Shown here piece after piece: positions 1 through 10,344 of a stretch of DNA of 64,000 bases. The translations under genes and the position numbers were made by a program. Where the stretch lies: assembly GCA_963804885.1 (NCBI GenBank), contig CAWDSF010000014.1:1-64000 (forward strand). Direction: 5' to 3'. This stretch comes from PALSA-1004 sp963804885 (GTDB taxonomy: Bacteria > Pseudomonadota > Gammaproteobacteria > Burkholderiales > SG8-41). The notes below the pieces were generated by a model, which was given only the letters and a program-made list of their open reading frames with translations, was not told the DNA's origin and did no database searches. Each line of letters begins with the position of its first letter. The stretch's first letter is position 1.

Positions 1-3000
1 ATCCATCAGCATGAACATGACGTCATCGGTGGTTGCCGGCACGGTCGCGGTAGTGAGCAGCGGGTGCTCCTTGTCGCCCGAACCGATATAAACCGCATGG
101 AAATCGAACCCGGTCGCATTTTGCAGCGCCACCGCCGGCGGGAAAAAGAATTTGCGCTTCGGTTCCGTCGCCGGGTTGTTCGAGAGGCTCGCCAGATGCA
201 ATCCCCGCCAGTTGGCCGGCACCGGATCGTCGATGTCAAAACGCCAGACGTTGCCGCCCATGTCGCCGACCAGCAGCCGATCAAGATAGTTCTGGCTGTC
301 GAAGTCGGCGTTAATCGCCATCACCGCGGACGGTATGGCGTAGGTCGTGATAGTGCCGGCCGTCCGGTAGGTACCGGCTTGAGCTCCGGCGCCCCATGAC
401 TTGATCACGGACCCGTCATTGCCGTTGACGACGTACACGGCGCGACCCATGGTGCGGGAGCTTGGCGGCACGCTGTCTTCGCCGGGATCGTACCCGCCGC
501 CGAATATCAATGCCGGCGGGTTATTCGTGGCGCCGAACAGATACTTGATCTTACCTATGGCTGGAGTCGACCAGGTTTGCCCCAATTCGTTGAACTCCGG
601 GGCTGCGGCGCAAGTGCTGGTGCCGTTGCAAATCTTGCCCGTGCCGGTCTCATTCGTGATCTTCCATTTGAATACCGGCGCGTTCTTGCTCGTGATGTCG
701 AGCGCGTAGTACGACTTGCCGCCGCGGCGCAGGCCGAAAGTAGATCCAGACACGGTCGGCGCCGTTGATGATGCCGTCGCCATTCTGGTCGTCGTAATAC
801 ACGACCGGATCCCCGTCGGCGGCGTATATCTCGAGGCCGTTTACGTTCGCCTGCATGCCGGCGATCTTCGCGAGAGCCTCCTCGACGAGGAACGACCATT
901 GTTCCTTGCCGGTATGAGTGTTGACGGCTGTCAACATGCCGTTGGTCTGCAGGTAGAACATGTATTGCCCATTAACCGGGTCGGTGCTGTCGTACGTGAC
1001 CACCGCGGGCTTGGAATGTTCGACCCCGGTATGCGGCCACGTCGACCACGTCGCGCAAGTGGTGGCGGTACTACCGTCGGTGCACGTCGCGTCTCCCAGG
1101 TTGCCGCCGCGTATATAGCTGAGCAGCGTTTTGTGGGTCGCCGCGCTCATTGCGCCAGCGCCCGCGCACTGCGCGGCATCGCCTAACCGGCACTTCGTAA
1201 TATTTGCGCTGTTGGTATTGAAGTCCACTTCGTTGCTGTGGTCGCCTACGATCGCACCGATCAATTGGGTAGTCGTCGACAACGAGCCGACGGTGTTGCG
1301 CAGCGCCACGCTGTCCGTCAGGTAGGTATAGATTTTGCGCTGATCAGGCGTGTAGCCTGCGGTGTTGACGAGCACGTGCCCGGTGCCTCCCTTGTTCGGC
1401 TTGGAGCCGTCCTGCACGGTACTCGCGTACCACGCGCTGCCCGGCGGATGGTTGGTGTCGTTAGGGCCGCTGGTTACGGTGGGATCGACGACGCCCTGGC
1501 CAGTAATGGGATCGTGGGTCTCGATGTTGTAAACCCCGTTGACCAGAGTCTGGCCTATCAGGCACGGTGCGGAGCCGACGCCGCAGTCGCTGTCGAGGGT
1601 GCTCAACTGGAACTTCTTGACCGTTCCCGGCCATACCGAAGCGGCCGAGGGTGCGAAGAACGCGAGGTAGATATCGCTCGAACTGACACCGCGGTTAAGC
1701 GAGGAAATCGGCACCGTAACTGCGGCCGTCGTCGCGTCATAACTCGCGATGGCGATAAATGCCGCGGTAAGCGCCGACTGCAGCTGCGGCGCATTTTGCG
1801 CGATGTAATAAATTCCCCCCGAAACCGTCGCCGCGTTCTGCACCACCGGCGCACTGACTCCGGCGAAGCCGATGGTATAGGTGATTATCGATTGGCGGCC
1901 TGTGATGAGGTCGGTCGTGGTTGGCGTATCGCACACGTGCGTCCCTGAAGGACTCCCGCAATTGGAGTATTCCGCCTGGTAATTGGCCGCTCCCGGGCTG
2001 ACGTCTGCCGATGACATGAAGTAAGTGAGCTCATCGAGCCACACGTAGCCGCCGTCCGCGCCGGTGCCGGCCGCATCTGTCGGCCCGTACGGGTTGCCGC
2101 CGATCACGGTAGGTATCTGCCGGTAGTCAGGCGCGCCTGCATTGTTGGGCGTTGCGCCGGCGGTGTCGAAATCAGTCCGCGGCCCGATGGTTGCGCCGGT
2201 GGCGGCGGCATACGCCATGGTCTTGATGGCCGTGTTCGCCGAGGCGTCTTCCTCGGGCTGGCCGTTAGTGATCATGACGATGTAGTTTTTCTGGCAGTTC
2301 GCCGGATTGGCAACGGTCGGATTGTTCAGCATCGGCGAATTGTAGGCGCCGCTCGCTTTCGTCACGAAAACATTGCCGTAAAAGCTGGGGTCGTCCACGT
2401 TCGTGCCGACCGTCGCTTCCCTGCCAGCGGATACTGCGACCACCGACTTGCGCTGCGGTTGCCAAAGTTCCAAAAGTCGGCGTGCGGCCCGAGAAATACC
2501 GGTATGCCTCGTACATGGTTTCCGTGAGCGGCGTGCGGGAAGACGCGACTACGCCTTGAATCGCCGATACGAGTGAGGCGCGGTTGTTATAGGCGGGCAG
2601 GTCGGCCGCGCTGGCGCCCATGCGGCGAACCGCATAGACGATGTTGCCGCCTTCATTGGCGGTCGTGGTGTCGGTTTTGTTGTAAACCATCAACCCGAGA
2701 CGCACGCCGTCGGTCGCAGTGACGAGGCCGGATAAAGCGTCCTTTGCCACCTGCAGGCGGGTTTTGCGCGCAATCGGGCTGCACGTGGCGCCGGCTGGCG
2801 GCGTGCTCAGCGGGCCCGCCGTGATGAGATTGCCGCTCGAGTCGCGGCACGCCTTCGCGCCGTGCAGGAAGTTCATGTAATTGTTCGAGTACACGTCGAT
2901 GTTCTTGGCGGGATTGGCGGGATACCGCTGCGCCGCGGGCGCCGCGCTCGTGACGTAGGCCTCGGCCAGATTCGTCGACGCGTCGGTCGTGACGAGTATG

Positions 3001-5467
3001 TTGTTGCCTTGACCGAACGTGCGCATGAACGCCGTCGGATAGCTATCGCCGCCGGGATTCAGCGTCGGCGAATCGGCCAGACACTCATGGATGAGTCCGG
3101 TCGCCGCCTGTCCCTGCCAACTGATACGCCTGATACCACCGGCCTATAGCGCCGGCGGAGACGCTGTTCACGACCGGCGTCTGGCAGTTCCCCGACGGCG
3201 TGCTGTACGGCTGGCAGCTCGTGCCATACCATCCGACGCAGGAATTGACGTTGGAATAATTGTTGTTGCAGTTCTGGTTGTAGGTCTGGCTGCCGGAGTT
3301 GCGGATGTTGATCGCCGAGCCGCCGGACGGCGCCGCGCACACCGCCGCGCGGGTGCCGACCGGATTGGGGCCGGGTCCGATAAGCTGGCGGGCGGCGGGC
3401 CGGTCCGGCGACGGTCGCACTGGGCTGCGGCGGCACTGGCAGAGAGCCGGGCACCTGCGCATTGTTGAATCTCGGCATTTGGTAAACCTGGCCGCCGCTG
3501 CAGCTGCCGCCGTAACGATAAGACCCCGCAGCGACCGTGTTATAGCAGCCGAGACGTGGTCGTGGCGCTGGCCGGCGTTGGCGACGGGTACGGGCCAATC
3601 ACGTCCGGCTGGGAAGTGCCGTTCAATGCTTTGCTCGCGTTATAAGTGCCGGGAGCAACGCCGTTATCGCCGATGGCGCACGACGAGTTGGGCTGAGTCG
3701 AGTTGTAACCGCTTTCTCCGCAGGTGCCGCCGTAGTAATAAGTGCCCTGGCCTTCGATATACACTGATTGCCGCCCGGACCACTGGCACGTCCCGACGTT
3801 GACGACGGTGCCGCCGCCGTAATCGCAATTCGCGTTGACGTACGAGGTGTAGAAGTTGTTGTCGGTCAGCAGGTTGCATACCGGCGGCGTCAGATTGGCC
3901 GGCGCTCCCGTGCATTGGGCCATCGGCTTGTTCACGCCGTCCACCGAGCAGGTTGCGTTTCCCGTCGGATTGCACGCGCCGCTGGCTTGCGTGTAACGCT
4001 CGACACCGGCCGCATCGGTTTCCTTCAGGACCGAGCCCATGCGGCGTGCATGACTGCTGGATTACATAGGTAGACGCACCACTCGCGAATTGAATGCACT
4101 TCTGAGCCGACCGTCGGGCCCGCCGTAGGATTGCAACTCGCAACGGTCGCATCGTAATAGCCTGGCATGCCCACTTGACGCCCAAATGCCGGCGCGCCAT
4201 CGCGGTTGCCCAGCCAGGCACTGAACTGTTCGTATGCGAGCGAGCCTGCTGGAACCTGCGCCACGCCGGCGGCGCCGAGACCGTAACCGTAAAGGCTGCG
4301 CAGGGAGGCGAGTACCGATTGCGTGTAGTAGTTTTGGTACGGATAGTTGGTCCAGTCATAGAACACGTAGCCGCCCAGATCGGCCTTGGGATCCGTCCAG
4401 CCGGCGTAACTGCGTGATCCATTGGGGGCGGTAGTCGGACTCGTCACCGCCGTCAAGGCGGCGATAGGGCCTTTCTGTCTGCGTATCGGAAAACCCGTAC
4501 CGCCAATGTTGTCGGCCCAGCTGTCCCGATACACATTCGTCGGCTCGGTCGTCGTCGTGTTGGTCGGTGCCCCGCTCACGCCGTCGACATACCCGCGATA
4601 AAAAGTCGTCACGGTAGGCGCCGATGACGTGTTAACGGCTGCCCCGTTGGAGCCTGTATGGTTGCCCGGATAATTGAGAGCGGGATTATTGACCGCCTGA
4701 AGGTCAAGAAACGGTTCCCACCGTACCCATTGCTGGTTCAGCATGAAACCGGCATTCAGGGCGCGCCCGGTCGGCGCGAAAATGGTCGAAGGCTCGAGTT
4801 GCGTCAGCGACGAAGTGCATCGATTGGAACCGCGGAAATCATTGGTGCCGGTGTAGTTCGGAGTCGTGGCAGGCGGAAAAGTCACGCCGCCGCGTACTCC
4901 GGGTACGGTTTGTATGAAGCCGAGAAAGCGGTTGAACGATACCGACGACAGCAGCGGGTTGGTCGTCGGCGTGCCGGTAGGCGCCCAGTAATGCCATGAG
5001 CCCAGCCAATAATTGCGGTAAACGCTGCGCGGCCCCGGGTCGCCGGCTTGTGTGCCTTGCGCGTAGGCGAGCGTCGCCTGCCACAATGCCCGGCGATCGG
5101 TGTTGAGTGCGCCTGACCACGTGCCCCACGCGCTGAACGGGTTGACGGGCGGCGCCGCGGTCGAAATCATGTCGACGTTCTCGGCGACGACTTCAGCGGT
5201 GTTGATGATGGCAAGGTCATTCCACAGATACTCGGCGTGCGAGTCGTAAGTGACCGGATCGTATTCGCGCCACGCTTCGGCGATGTTCATTCGATCGTTG
5301 GTACCCAGGATGAATAGCACGTTCGGTTCAGCGGTCGAAGTGCCGGCCGGGGTCGTGAGATAGATGTCGCTGTCGCGCGCGAACGCCGGTGCGATCAGGG
5401 CCGGGTTGACCATCGACGCGATCAGGGTCCAGGCTATTATTTTTTTAAACGACTCGGAGCTATACAT
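1..5467 (-). pseudogene. pilY1: PilY1-type pilus tip protein, frameshifted, C-terminus off window
   Basis: This gene encodes a type IV pilus tip/assembly protein of the PilY1/PilC family, exported and associated with the pilus. ATG 5467 follows a GAGGTG ribosome site; a signal peptide with AFA-type end is followed by a von Willebrand A-like segment. The C-terminal half is the beta-propeller typical of the family (PF05567) and contains the calcium loop DQNGDGIINGAD near 740-780. As assembled the frame changes near 4040, 3560, 3420, 3110, about 2400-2470 and 738; at 737-739 one extra A in a homopolymer explains the last break. The frames together give one continuous protein that leaves the window at base 1. 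It is last in the minor pilin operon, downstream of pilX. The metal-binding DxSxS motif of the vWA domain is not seen. Confidence 0.9.
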
Positions 5468-5540
5468 GTGACACCTCATTGGTGGTACACAACGAACATC
5501 TACTCAAATATTGCGCACGCCCCTCACGGCGCTCGCTTTA

Positions 5541-6041
5541 TTACGGACACGACCCGCTGGGCGCCAGCGACTGCACGCCCTGGTGGGTAACGACCTGGCC
5601 GCCCGTGCCGCCGATCGCCGTGGCCCAGATATCGAATTGGACGGCCTGCAGGCTGTTCGGACCAATCTGCTCGCCAACGCGTTTCGGTGCGCCACAGCTC
5701 AGCTGAACCCCGGCGAGTTGGACCGACGCACCAAGCGCGCTATAGGCGGTCACCGCGGTGCTATAGGCAAACGACCCCGCGACAGGGCCGGCTGCGCCGG
5801 CGGCGGCTAGCCAGTTCGGAGCGAATCGACCGCTGTTCAGCGCGAGGAAGTTGTCGATCGCTGAATCGGCCGCGCTGAGATTGGAAGCGGCAGTCTGGCT
5901 TACACCGCCGATTTTCAATTCCACAATGGACGTTTTTATCATCGAAATGACGAACAAAGTCAGCACCGCAAGCATGATCAGCGAGACGACGAGCACGGCA
6001 CCGCGCTGACGAAACGGGGCGCCTGACATTTGGTTGATCAT
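5541..6041 (-). CDS. pilX: Type IV pilus minor pilin PilX
   Basis: 166 residues. The N-terminus carries RQRGAVLVVSLIMLAVLTLF, a short positively charged leader followed by one hydrophobic helix, as in PilX/PilX_N minor pilins that join the PilY1-tipped priming complex at the inner membrane. ATG 6041 has AAGGAG seven bases upstream and overlaps the pilW stop (ATGA), so translation is probably coupled. About 70 bases separate it from pilY1. The order pilV-pilW-pilX-pilY1 is conserved in this family of operons, which supports the name although the mature domain is poorly conserved. Confidence 0.88.
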   Translation of the reverse strand: MINQMSGAPFRQRGAVLVVSLIMLAVLTLFVISMIKTSIVELKIGGVSQTAASNLSAADSAIDNFLALNSGRFAPNWLAAAGAAGPVAGSFAYSTAVTAYSALGASVQLAGVQLSCGAPKRVGEQIGPNSLQAVQFDIWATAIGGTGGQVVTHQGVQSLAPSGSCP

Positions 6042-7231
6042 GCGCCACTCCTTTGCGCGATATTGCGCATCTGAATGGTCTGGGAAAAAATCTTGCGCTT
6101 GTAATTGCAGGCGGGTGCCGGCGACGTGGTGCAGCGGTAAAGGGCCGTAACGCCGTCGCCGAGCAGGTCATATTGCTTGCCGCTATCGTCATATTCGATA
6201 TTGATGTTGGGCGAGCGAATCAGCATCGTCACCTTCACCGAAACCACTTGCAGCCATTGAGTCAGGGTAACGATATTCCCGAGGTACACGTCCGCCACGC
6301 CATCGGCGTTGGTATCGACGCCGAAGCGGTAATCGATAAGCTCGACGCCTTCCACCAGCGGGACCTCCGTCATGGCGCTGCCGATCAATTCCTGCCGCAC
6401 GAGGGTCGGGATGGGGCGGCCGTTGTCGTCGTTGGCGCCGGTACAATTTACGGCGCCGCCGGCGGGCCGGCTGCACGGCCGGATGTAGTAGACGTGTGGG
6501 CGGTATTCGAACATTTCCATGTCGGTTCCGTTCGGGTACCGGCGCGCCGTGGCTCCCGCGCGCAATGCCGCATAGTCCGCGCCATAGAATGCAATGCCCG
6601 TATACGGATCGGCCTGCAGGTAAATCGTAGTCGCGAAATTCGGTTGATTGGTGAGCAGAGCGGCAGTGTTGGAGCAGGCCGGCGATAAATTGGGCACTGC
6701 GGCCACGATCGCCCAGCACAGGCGCATGCCGCTCGCGCCGCGCGTGACGAGTATCGGATTCGGGTTCGCGACCGGCGGTCCCTGGTAGAAATTGGCCTGC
6801 TGGATGCACGGAAAATCCCCGTTGACTGTGAGGGGGGTGTAATTCATGTACGCGCGTATCGGCGTTCTGAAGTCGAGCGCAAAATCGACTGAGGGGGTAA
6901 TCGTGCCCGAGCCGCAGTCTGTCGTCGTCGCTACCGCGCTGCCGGCGGGGATCTGCATCGACGTTGTATCCTGGGAGCTGCCGTAAAAACCAGCCTGGCG
7001 CAGCGAGTCGCTCAGATAGCGAAATGCGCTCACGGCGTTCTCCTGCATGCGTGAGAAATCATCGTTGACCCGGAATGACTGGGACGTGCTGACGATCATC
7101 GTGAACATGCCCAGCGTCAGGACCATGCCGATGGCGAGGCCGACCATGAGTTCCATGATCGACAGGCCGGATTGCGAACGCGCAGGTTTCGAACGGGTAT
7201 GCATGAGCGATCTCATAATGGTCATGGACAC
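6038..7231 (-). CDS. pilW: Type IV pilus minor pilin PilW
   Basis: 397 residues. A class III prepilin leader ends in SQSG before LSIMELMVGLAIGMVLTL, with Glu at position +5 of the mature protein. The following phrase SFRVNDDFSRMQENAVSAFR is typical of PilW. The long C-terminal domain with several Cys fits the family size (about 350-400). The start is either GTG 7231 or the in-frame ATG 7225. It overlaps pilV by 10 bases at its 5' end and pilX by 4 bases at its 3' end. It acts in the inner membrane/periplasm as part of the pilus priming complex. Confidence 0.9.
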   Translation of the reverse strand: MSMTIMRSLMHTRSKPARSQSGLSIMELMVGLAIGMVLTLGMFTMIVSTSQSFRVNDDFSRMQENAVSAFRYLSDSLRQAGFYGSSQDTTSMQIPAGSAVATTTDCGSGTITPSVDFALDFRTPIRAYMNYTPLTVNGDFPCIQQANFYQGPPVANPNPILVTRGASGMRLCWAIVAAVPNLSPACSNTAALLTNQPNFATTIYLQADPYTGIAFYGADYAALRAGATARRYPNGTDMEMFEYRPHVYYIRPCSRPAGGAVNCTGANDDNGRPIPTLVRQELIGSAMTEVPLVEGVELIDYRFGVDTNADGVADVYLGNIVTLTQWLQVVSVKVTMLIRSPNINIEYDDSGKQYDLLGDGVTALYRCTTSPAPACNYKRKIFSQTIQMRNIAQRSGA

Positions 7232-7893
7232 GGCTGCGACACCAATAAGTCATACGTGACGATGCGGCGTTTGGTTTCCGCGCCATAGCGATTAATTCCG
7301 CAGCTCGAATTCGCGGAGTTCGGCGCGGCGGTGTCGTCATTGCCCTGCCACGCCACGCTGATGCGCAGAGTGCGACTGAATATGGCAGTAGCGGGGGCCG
7401 GCGGCGCCGGGCAGGTGCCGGTCGTATTGGACAATTCTTCGATGCAGCCACGGGCGCCGACGATCAGATTGACGGGCGCCAGAGCACCGACTTGCCGTTC
7501 CGAGTAGCCATTCAACAGCCCGTCCCACAGCGCGACGTCGTATAACGCGAGTTCCTGTATCGTGCAGGCCATGGTGGCGCAATCTTTTACTGTACCGGTG
7601 CGGTAGTCGGCGTAGAAAAGCCCATCGCCCACCGGCGTATTTACCGGGGCGCCCATCGTATATGACGTGCATGCAGGTCCCGGCGGGCAGGCGACCGCGA
7701 GGAATCGGTTACCTCTGATGCGCTCCGCCATATCGGTGGCCAGCGCCACCGCCTGCTGCCGTTGATAGGCCTCGAAAGCAATGCGCTGACCTTTTGCCAT
7801 CAGGCCGGCGATGCCAAGCAAACCGAAGGTCAGGATGACCATCGTGACCAGGACTTCGATCAGTGTGAAGCCGCGGCTCAGTTGGCGACGCAT
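7222..7893 (-). CDS. pilV: Type IV pilus minor pilin PilV
   Basis: 223 residues. The prepilin leader MRRQLSRG is followed by FTLIEVLVTMVILTFGLLGI, then the PilV-characteristic AFEAYQRQQAVALATDMAER. Glu +5 is present. The reading frame begins within the last codons of fimT (16-base overlap) and ends within the start of pilW, so the five genes form one tightly packed operon. The function is as a minor pilin in the complex that primes pilus assembly and supports PilY1 export. Confidence 0.9.
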   Translation of the reverse strand: MRRQLSRGFTLIEVLVTMVILTFGLLGIAGLMAKGQRIAFEAYQRQQAVALATDMAERIRGNRFLAVACPPGPACTSYTMGAPVNTPVGDGLFYADYRTGTVKDCATMACTIQELALYDVALWDGLLNGYSERQVGALAPVNLIVGARGCIEELSNTTGTCPAPPAPATAIFSRTLRISVAWQGNDDTAAPNSANSSCGINRYGAETKRRIVTYDLLVSQPCP

Positions 7894-8480
7894 GGCAGGG
7901 CCTGTCCGTTCAGTTTGAGCACGGTCGTGCGGCCGGAGAGTCCGAACTGGATTCCCCTGATTTTGTCGTTGGACGCAGTGCCGTCGCCCATGGTGTCTAT
8001 TATGTAAATACCGTCATTAGCCGACAGCGCACCGGTGCGCACGATCCGTCCATCGGGGCGAAAAGCGATCTGATTCAGAAATGCGCCGACCGGAAAGGTG
8101 CACACGTAGATACTGCCAGAGCTGAATCCCTCGAAGCGCTTAAGTTCGAGGTCGACGCCGGCATCGTAAACGCCGTTGTCATTATTATCGGCATACAGCC
8201 GCCACCCGTTATTCCAGTTCACACCGAGCTTTTCCATGTACACGCGGCGACTGGTTTCAATCGCCTTGGCGCGCGCGAGCGCAATCTCGGACGTAATATC
8301 GGACGCCACCGTGCGCACGCGCTGGTCGGCGACGAATTCCCCCATTGCCGGCACGCCTATGACAAGCAGCAGGGCGATTATGGTGAACGTGACCATAATC
8401 TCGAGCAGCGTAAAGCCGCGAGAGCGGCGGACGCGGGCGGCGCATGATTTTAATGCGGTGTGCAATTTCCAGCTTCCCAC
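7878..8480 (-). CDS. fimT: FimT/GspH-type minor pilin
   Basis: 200 residues. A 22-residue basic leader ends RRSRG before FTLLEIMVTFTIIALLLVIG, followed by a GspH/FimT-type domain (VADQRVRTVASDITSEIALA). FimT-like minor pilins have been linked to DNA binding during natural transformation in other gammaproteobacteria; that role here is inference only. The start codon is probably GTG 8480, inside the end of pilE; a TTG 14 bases further in is an alternative. Its position between pilE and pilV is normal for the operon. Confidence 0.85.
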   Translation of the reverse strand: MGSWKLHTALKSCAARVRRSRGFTLLEIMVTFTIIALLLVIGVPAMGEFVADQRVRTVASDITSEIALARAKAIETSRRVYMEKLGVNWNNGWRLYADNNDNGVYDAGVDLELKRFEGFSSGSIYVCTFPVGAFLNQIAFRPDGRIVRTGALSANDGIYIIDTMGDGTASNDKIRGIQFGLSGRTTVLKLNGQALPCVAN

Positions 8481-8935
8481 GTGCAGTCGCCGACGTTCGC
8501 AACCTGGACGTTGTAGACCAGGTTGGCATCGACCTCGCGCCAGCGCTGTTGAAGGCTGTTGATCACGAGCGTGCCATCTGCCTGATTTGCCGGTACGCTG
8601 CCTGCGTTCGGCGTCAGCACCAGCATGAACGTAGGCGGCGTTGCCGCGTTGTTGACAGCGAATGGCTGAGTCAACGTGTATTGCGCGGCAATATTAGCCG
8701 GAACAGTCCGGTTGAGCAGGCCCGCACCGACGCCGAGATCGGTCGCGTACTGGCGTTGATCCAGAAAATACTGTTCCTGGGCCTGCGCGATGTCCATTAA
8801 AAATTGCTGCCCCTGCGAGCGTATGCCGCGCACCTGATAACGTTGGTACGAGGGCAAAGCGACCGCGATGACTATCGCGATGATGGCAAGGACCATCATC
8901 AGCTCGATCAATGTCATTCCAGAATTTCGGCGCAT
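8450..8935 (-). CDS. pilE: PilE-type minor pilin
   Basis: 161 residues. The leader MRRNSG is very short and is followed by MTLIELMMVLAIIAIVIAVA with the invariant Glu +5. A central YQVRGIRSQGQQFLMDIAQA and a C-terminal Cys pair (DCTWEAGNC) match PilE-type minor pilins rather than the major subunit. ATG 8935 has AAGGAG eight bases upstream, the best ribosome site in the operon, and it is the first gene, so the operon promoter should lie in 8936-9340. Confidence 0.88.
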   Translation of the reverse strand: MRRNSGMTLIELMMVLAIIAIVIAVALPSYQRYQVRGIRSQGQQFLMDIAQAQEQYFLDQRQYATDLGVGAGLLNRTVPANIAAQYTLTQPFAVNNAATPPTFMLVLTPNAGSVPANQADGTLVINSLQQRWREVDANLVYNVQVANVGDCTWEAGNCTPH

Positions 8936-9340
8936 GCGAGTACTCCTTTGACGTGTGGCATCTTAATGACGCCGGGTTGGCAATGCCACGTGCAACCGAT
9001 AAGCGGTCTGTTCATTGGAACGAACGGATGCCGGTCGCGCGCGACTCCTAAACGTTTAAAAGTAGAAACTTTTTTGTGTTTTGCGGGCGGTGCGCCCGGG
9101 CTTCGATTCCAGCAGTCGGACTATGCACGTTGTCGTTTATTACCGACGTGATTTTTGTCACGCGAGGGCAATGCCTGAACTTTCGTGCGCGCGGATTCTT
9201 GCTGCTCAATGCAAACCGCGGTCATCGCGCGCAGATCGTTTTGAAATTGTTGCGCGTGCGATTAGTCACAACGCCGGCTGCGTCAATTAGACAGCGTCCA
9301 GACGTTGCTTTAGAATAAATAATCATGTTTCAAAACAAGT
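8936..9340. other. Intergenic region between pil operon and Fur-family gene
   Basis: This 405-base divergent intergenic region should hold the promoter for the pil operon (minus) and for the Fur-family gene (plus). A small A/T hairpin, AAAAGT-AGAA-ACTTTT, sits at 9058-9073 followed by two more T. I see no convincing gene; the short open frames across 8944-9318 have no recognisable composition. Confidence 0.5.
9287..9316 (+). promoter_or_regulatory. Possible sigma-70 promoter of Fur-family gene
   Basis: TTAGAC at 9287-9292 and TAGAAT at 9311-9316 are separated by 18 bases and lie 25 bases before the ATG at 9341. The hexamers are moderate matches; no experimental support. Confidence 0.35.
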
Positions 9341-9763
9341 ATGTTCGAACCTAGCTACACGCGCGACAACCTGGCAGAGGTGCTGCGCGGCCGCGGCATC
9401 ACGCCGACGCATCAGCGCATTGAAATCGCCTATGCGATATTTTCGCGCGGCGAGCACTTGTCGGCCGATCGCATACTTGCGCTCGTGAATGACCGCGCGT
9501 CGGAAACGTCCAAAGCTACCGTTTACAACACGCTCAATCTTTTTCTCGAGAAGAAACTGGTCCGCGAAGTCATCGTCGATCCCAGCAAGGTTTTCTACGA
9601 TCCGAACACGGAACCTCATTATCACTTCTACAACGTCGACACCGGCGAGCTTACCGACATTGATGCGCGCGATATCAAGGTGACGGGCCTCCCGTCACTG
9701 CCTCAAGGCATGTCAGCCGAGGGCGTCGATATTATCGTTCGTGTCCGTTCCAGCGCGCTCTGA
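9341..9763 (+). CDS. Fur-family transcriptional regulator without cysteines
   Basis: 140 residues with the Fur winged-helix N-terminus (GITPTHQRIEIAYAIF, then SKATVYNTLNLFLEKKLVRE) and a shortened dimerisation domain containing PHYHFYNVDTGE. Fur-family proteins are metal- or haem-responsive repressors. This protein contains no cysteine, so it cannot form the usual CxxC structural zinc sites; the HYH motif resembles the Irr/PerR-like branch, but assignment to Irr is inference. No strong ribosome site precedes ATG 9341. It stands alone between the pil operon and a tRNA gene. Confidence 0.85.
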   Translation: MFEPSYTRDNLAEVLRGRGITPTHQRIEIAYAIFSRGEHLSADRILALVNDRASETSKATVYNTLNLFLEKKLVREVIVDPSKVFYDPNTEPHYHFYNVDTGELTDIDARDIKVTGLPSLPQGMSAEGVDIIVRVRSSAL

Positions 9764-9943
9764 GTCCCTGATAGCTCGTCGCTGGCAAGCCGAGCACAGA
9801 ATAGGGGCTTTTGCATCTACGACACTGCGCCAGTTGGCGCGATCCTCAACAGGCACACGTGCGCAAAGCCGCGACGGATAGAGGGGGTCTCGCTGACGAT
9901 GCGCTGTGCTAAAATCGCGCAGATCCCTTGAAAAACAATAAAT

Positions 9944-9972
9944 TTTCCGGCCATTTCCGGCTCGGTTAAAAT
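9944..9972 (+). promoter_or_regulatory. Possible promoter of tRNA-Thr
   Basis: TTTCCG (9944-9949) and TAAAAT (9967-9972) are spaced by 17 bases and are followed by a G/C-rich discriminator, 28 bases before the tRNA 5' end. Confidence 0.4.
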
Positions 9973-9999
9973 AGCGGTCGGCAGGGCTTACAGGAATAT

Positions 10000-10075
10000 G
10001 CCGGAATAGCTCAGTTGGTAGAGCAGCGCATTCGTAATGCGAAGGTCGTAGGTTCGACTCCTATTTCCGGCACCA
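10000..10075 (+). tRNA. tRNA-Thr (anticodon CGU)
   Basis: 76 bases with a 7-bp acceptor stem GCCGGAA/TTCCGGC, D-arm with GGTAGAGC, anticodon loop TTCGTAA with CGT at 10033-10035, the T-loop GGTTCGACTCC and encoded CCA. The arrangement is the same as the E. coli thrW-type threonine tRNA that reads ACG codons. It is a single gene with no other tRNA adjacent. Confidence 0.97.
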
Positions 10076-10344
10076 AAACCTGCATGCCAAGCAGCGGCAG
10101 CCGTAAGCGCAGTCCGCTATCGCCTGCGCTGGTGCTGGCCCATAGTCGATAGTCGTAACGATTTGTCGGCACAAAACGTCCAATGGGCAACGCAAGTGGT
10201 TGCGCAAAGGGACAGACGGCAATATTCCAATGAAATGGCGTTTGTCATGCAAGGCGCGCGGCAGTCGCCTGCCGTCATTGCAGCGCCCCATTGCCGGCTT
10301 CGTTGCTATTCTGCCGCAATAACCGATCCCCCAACTGTGCGCGG

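Noticed and set aside
9058..9073. AAAAGT-AGAA-ACTTTT hairpin as a terminator
   Set aside because: Only 6 bp, A/T-rich, and not downstream of any gene end.
10000..10075. tRNA-Thr as an integration site of the accessory region
   Set aside because: I found no copy of the tRNA 3' end elsewhere in the window and the A/T-rich region starts 13 kb away.
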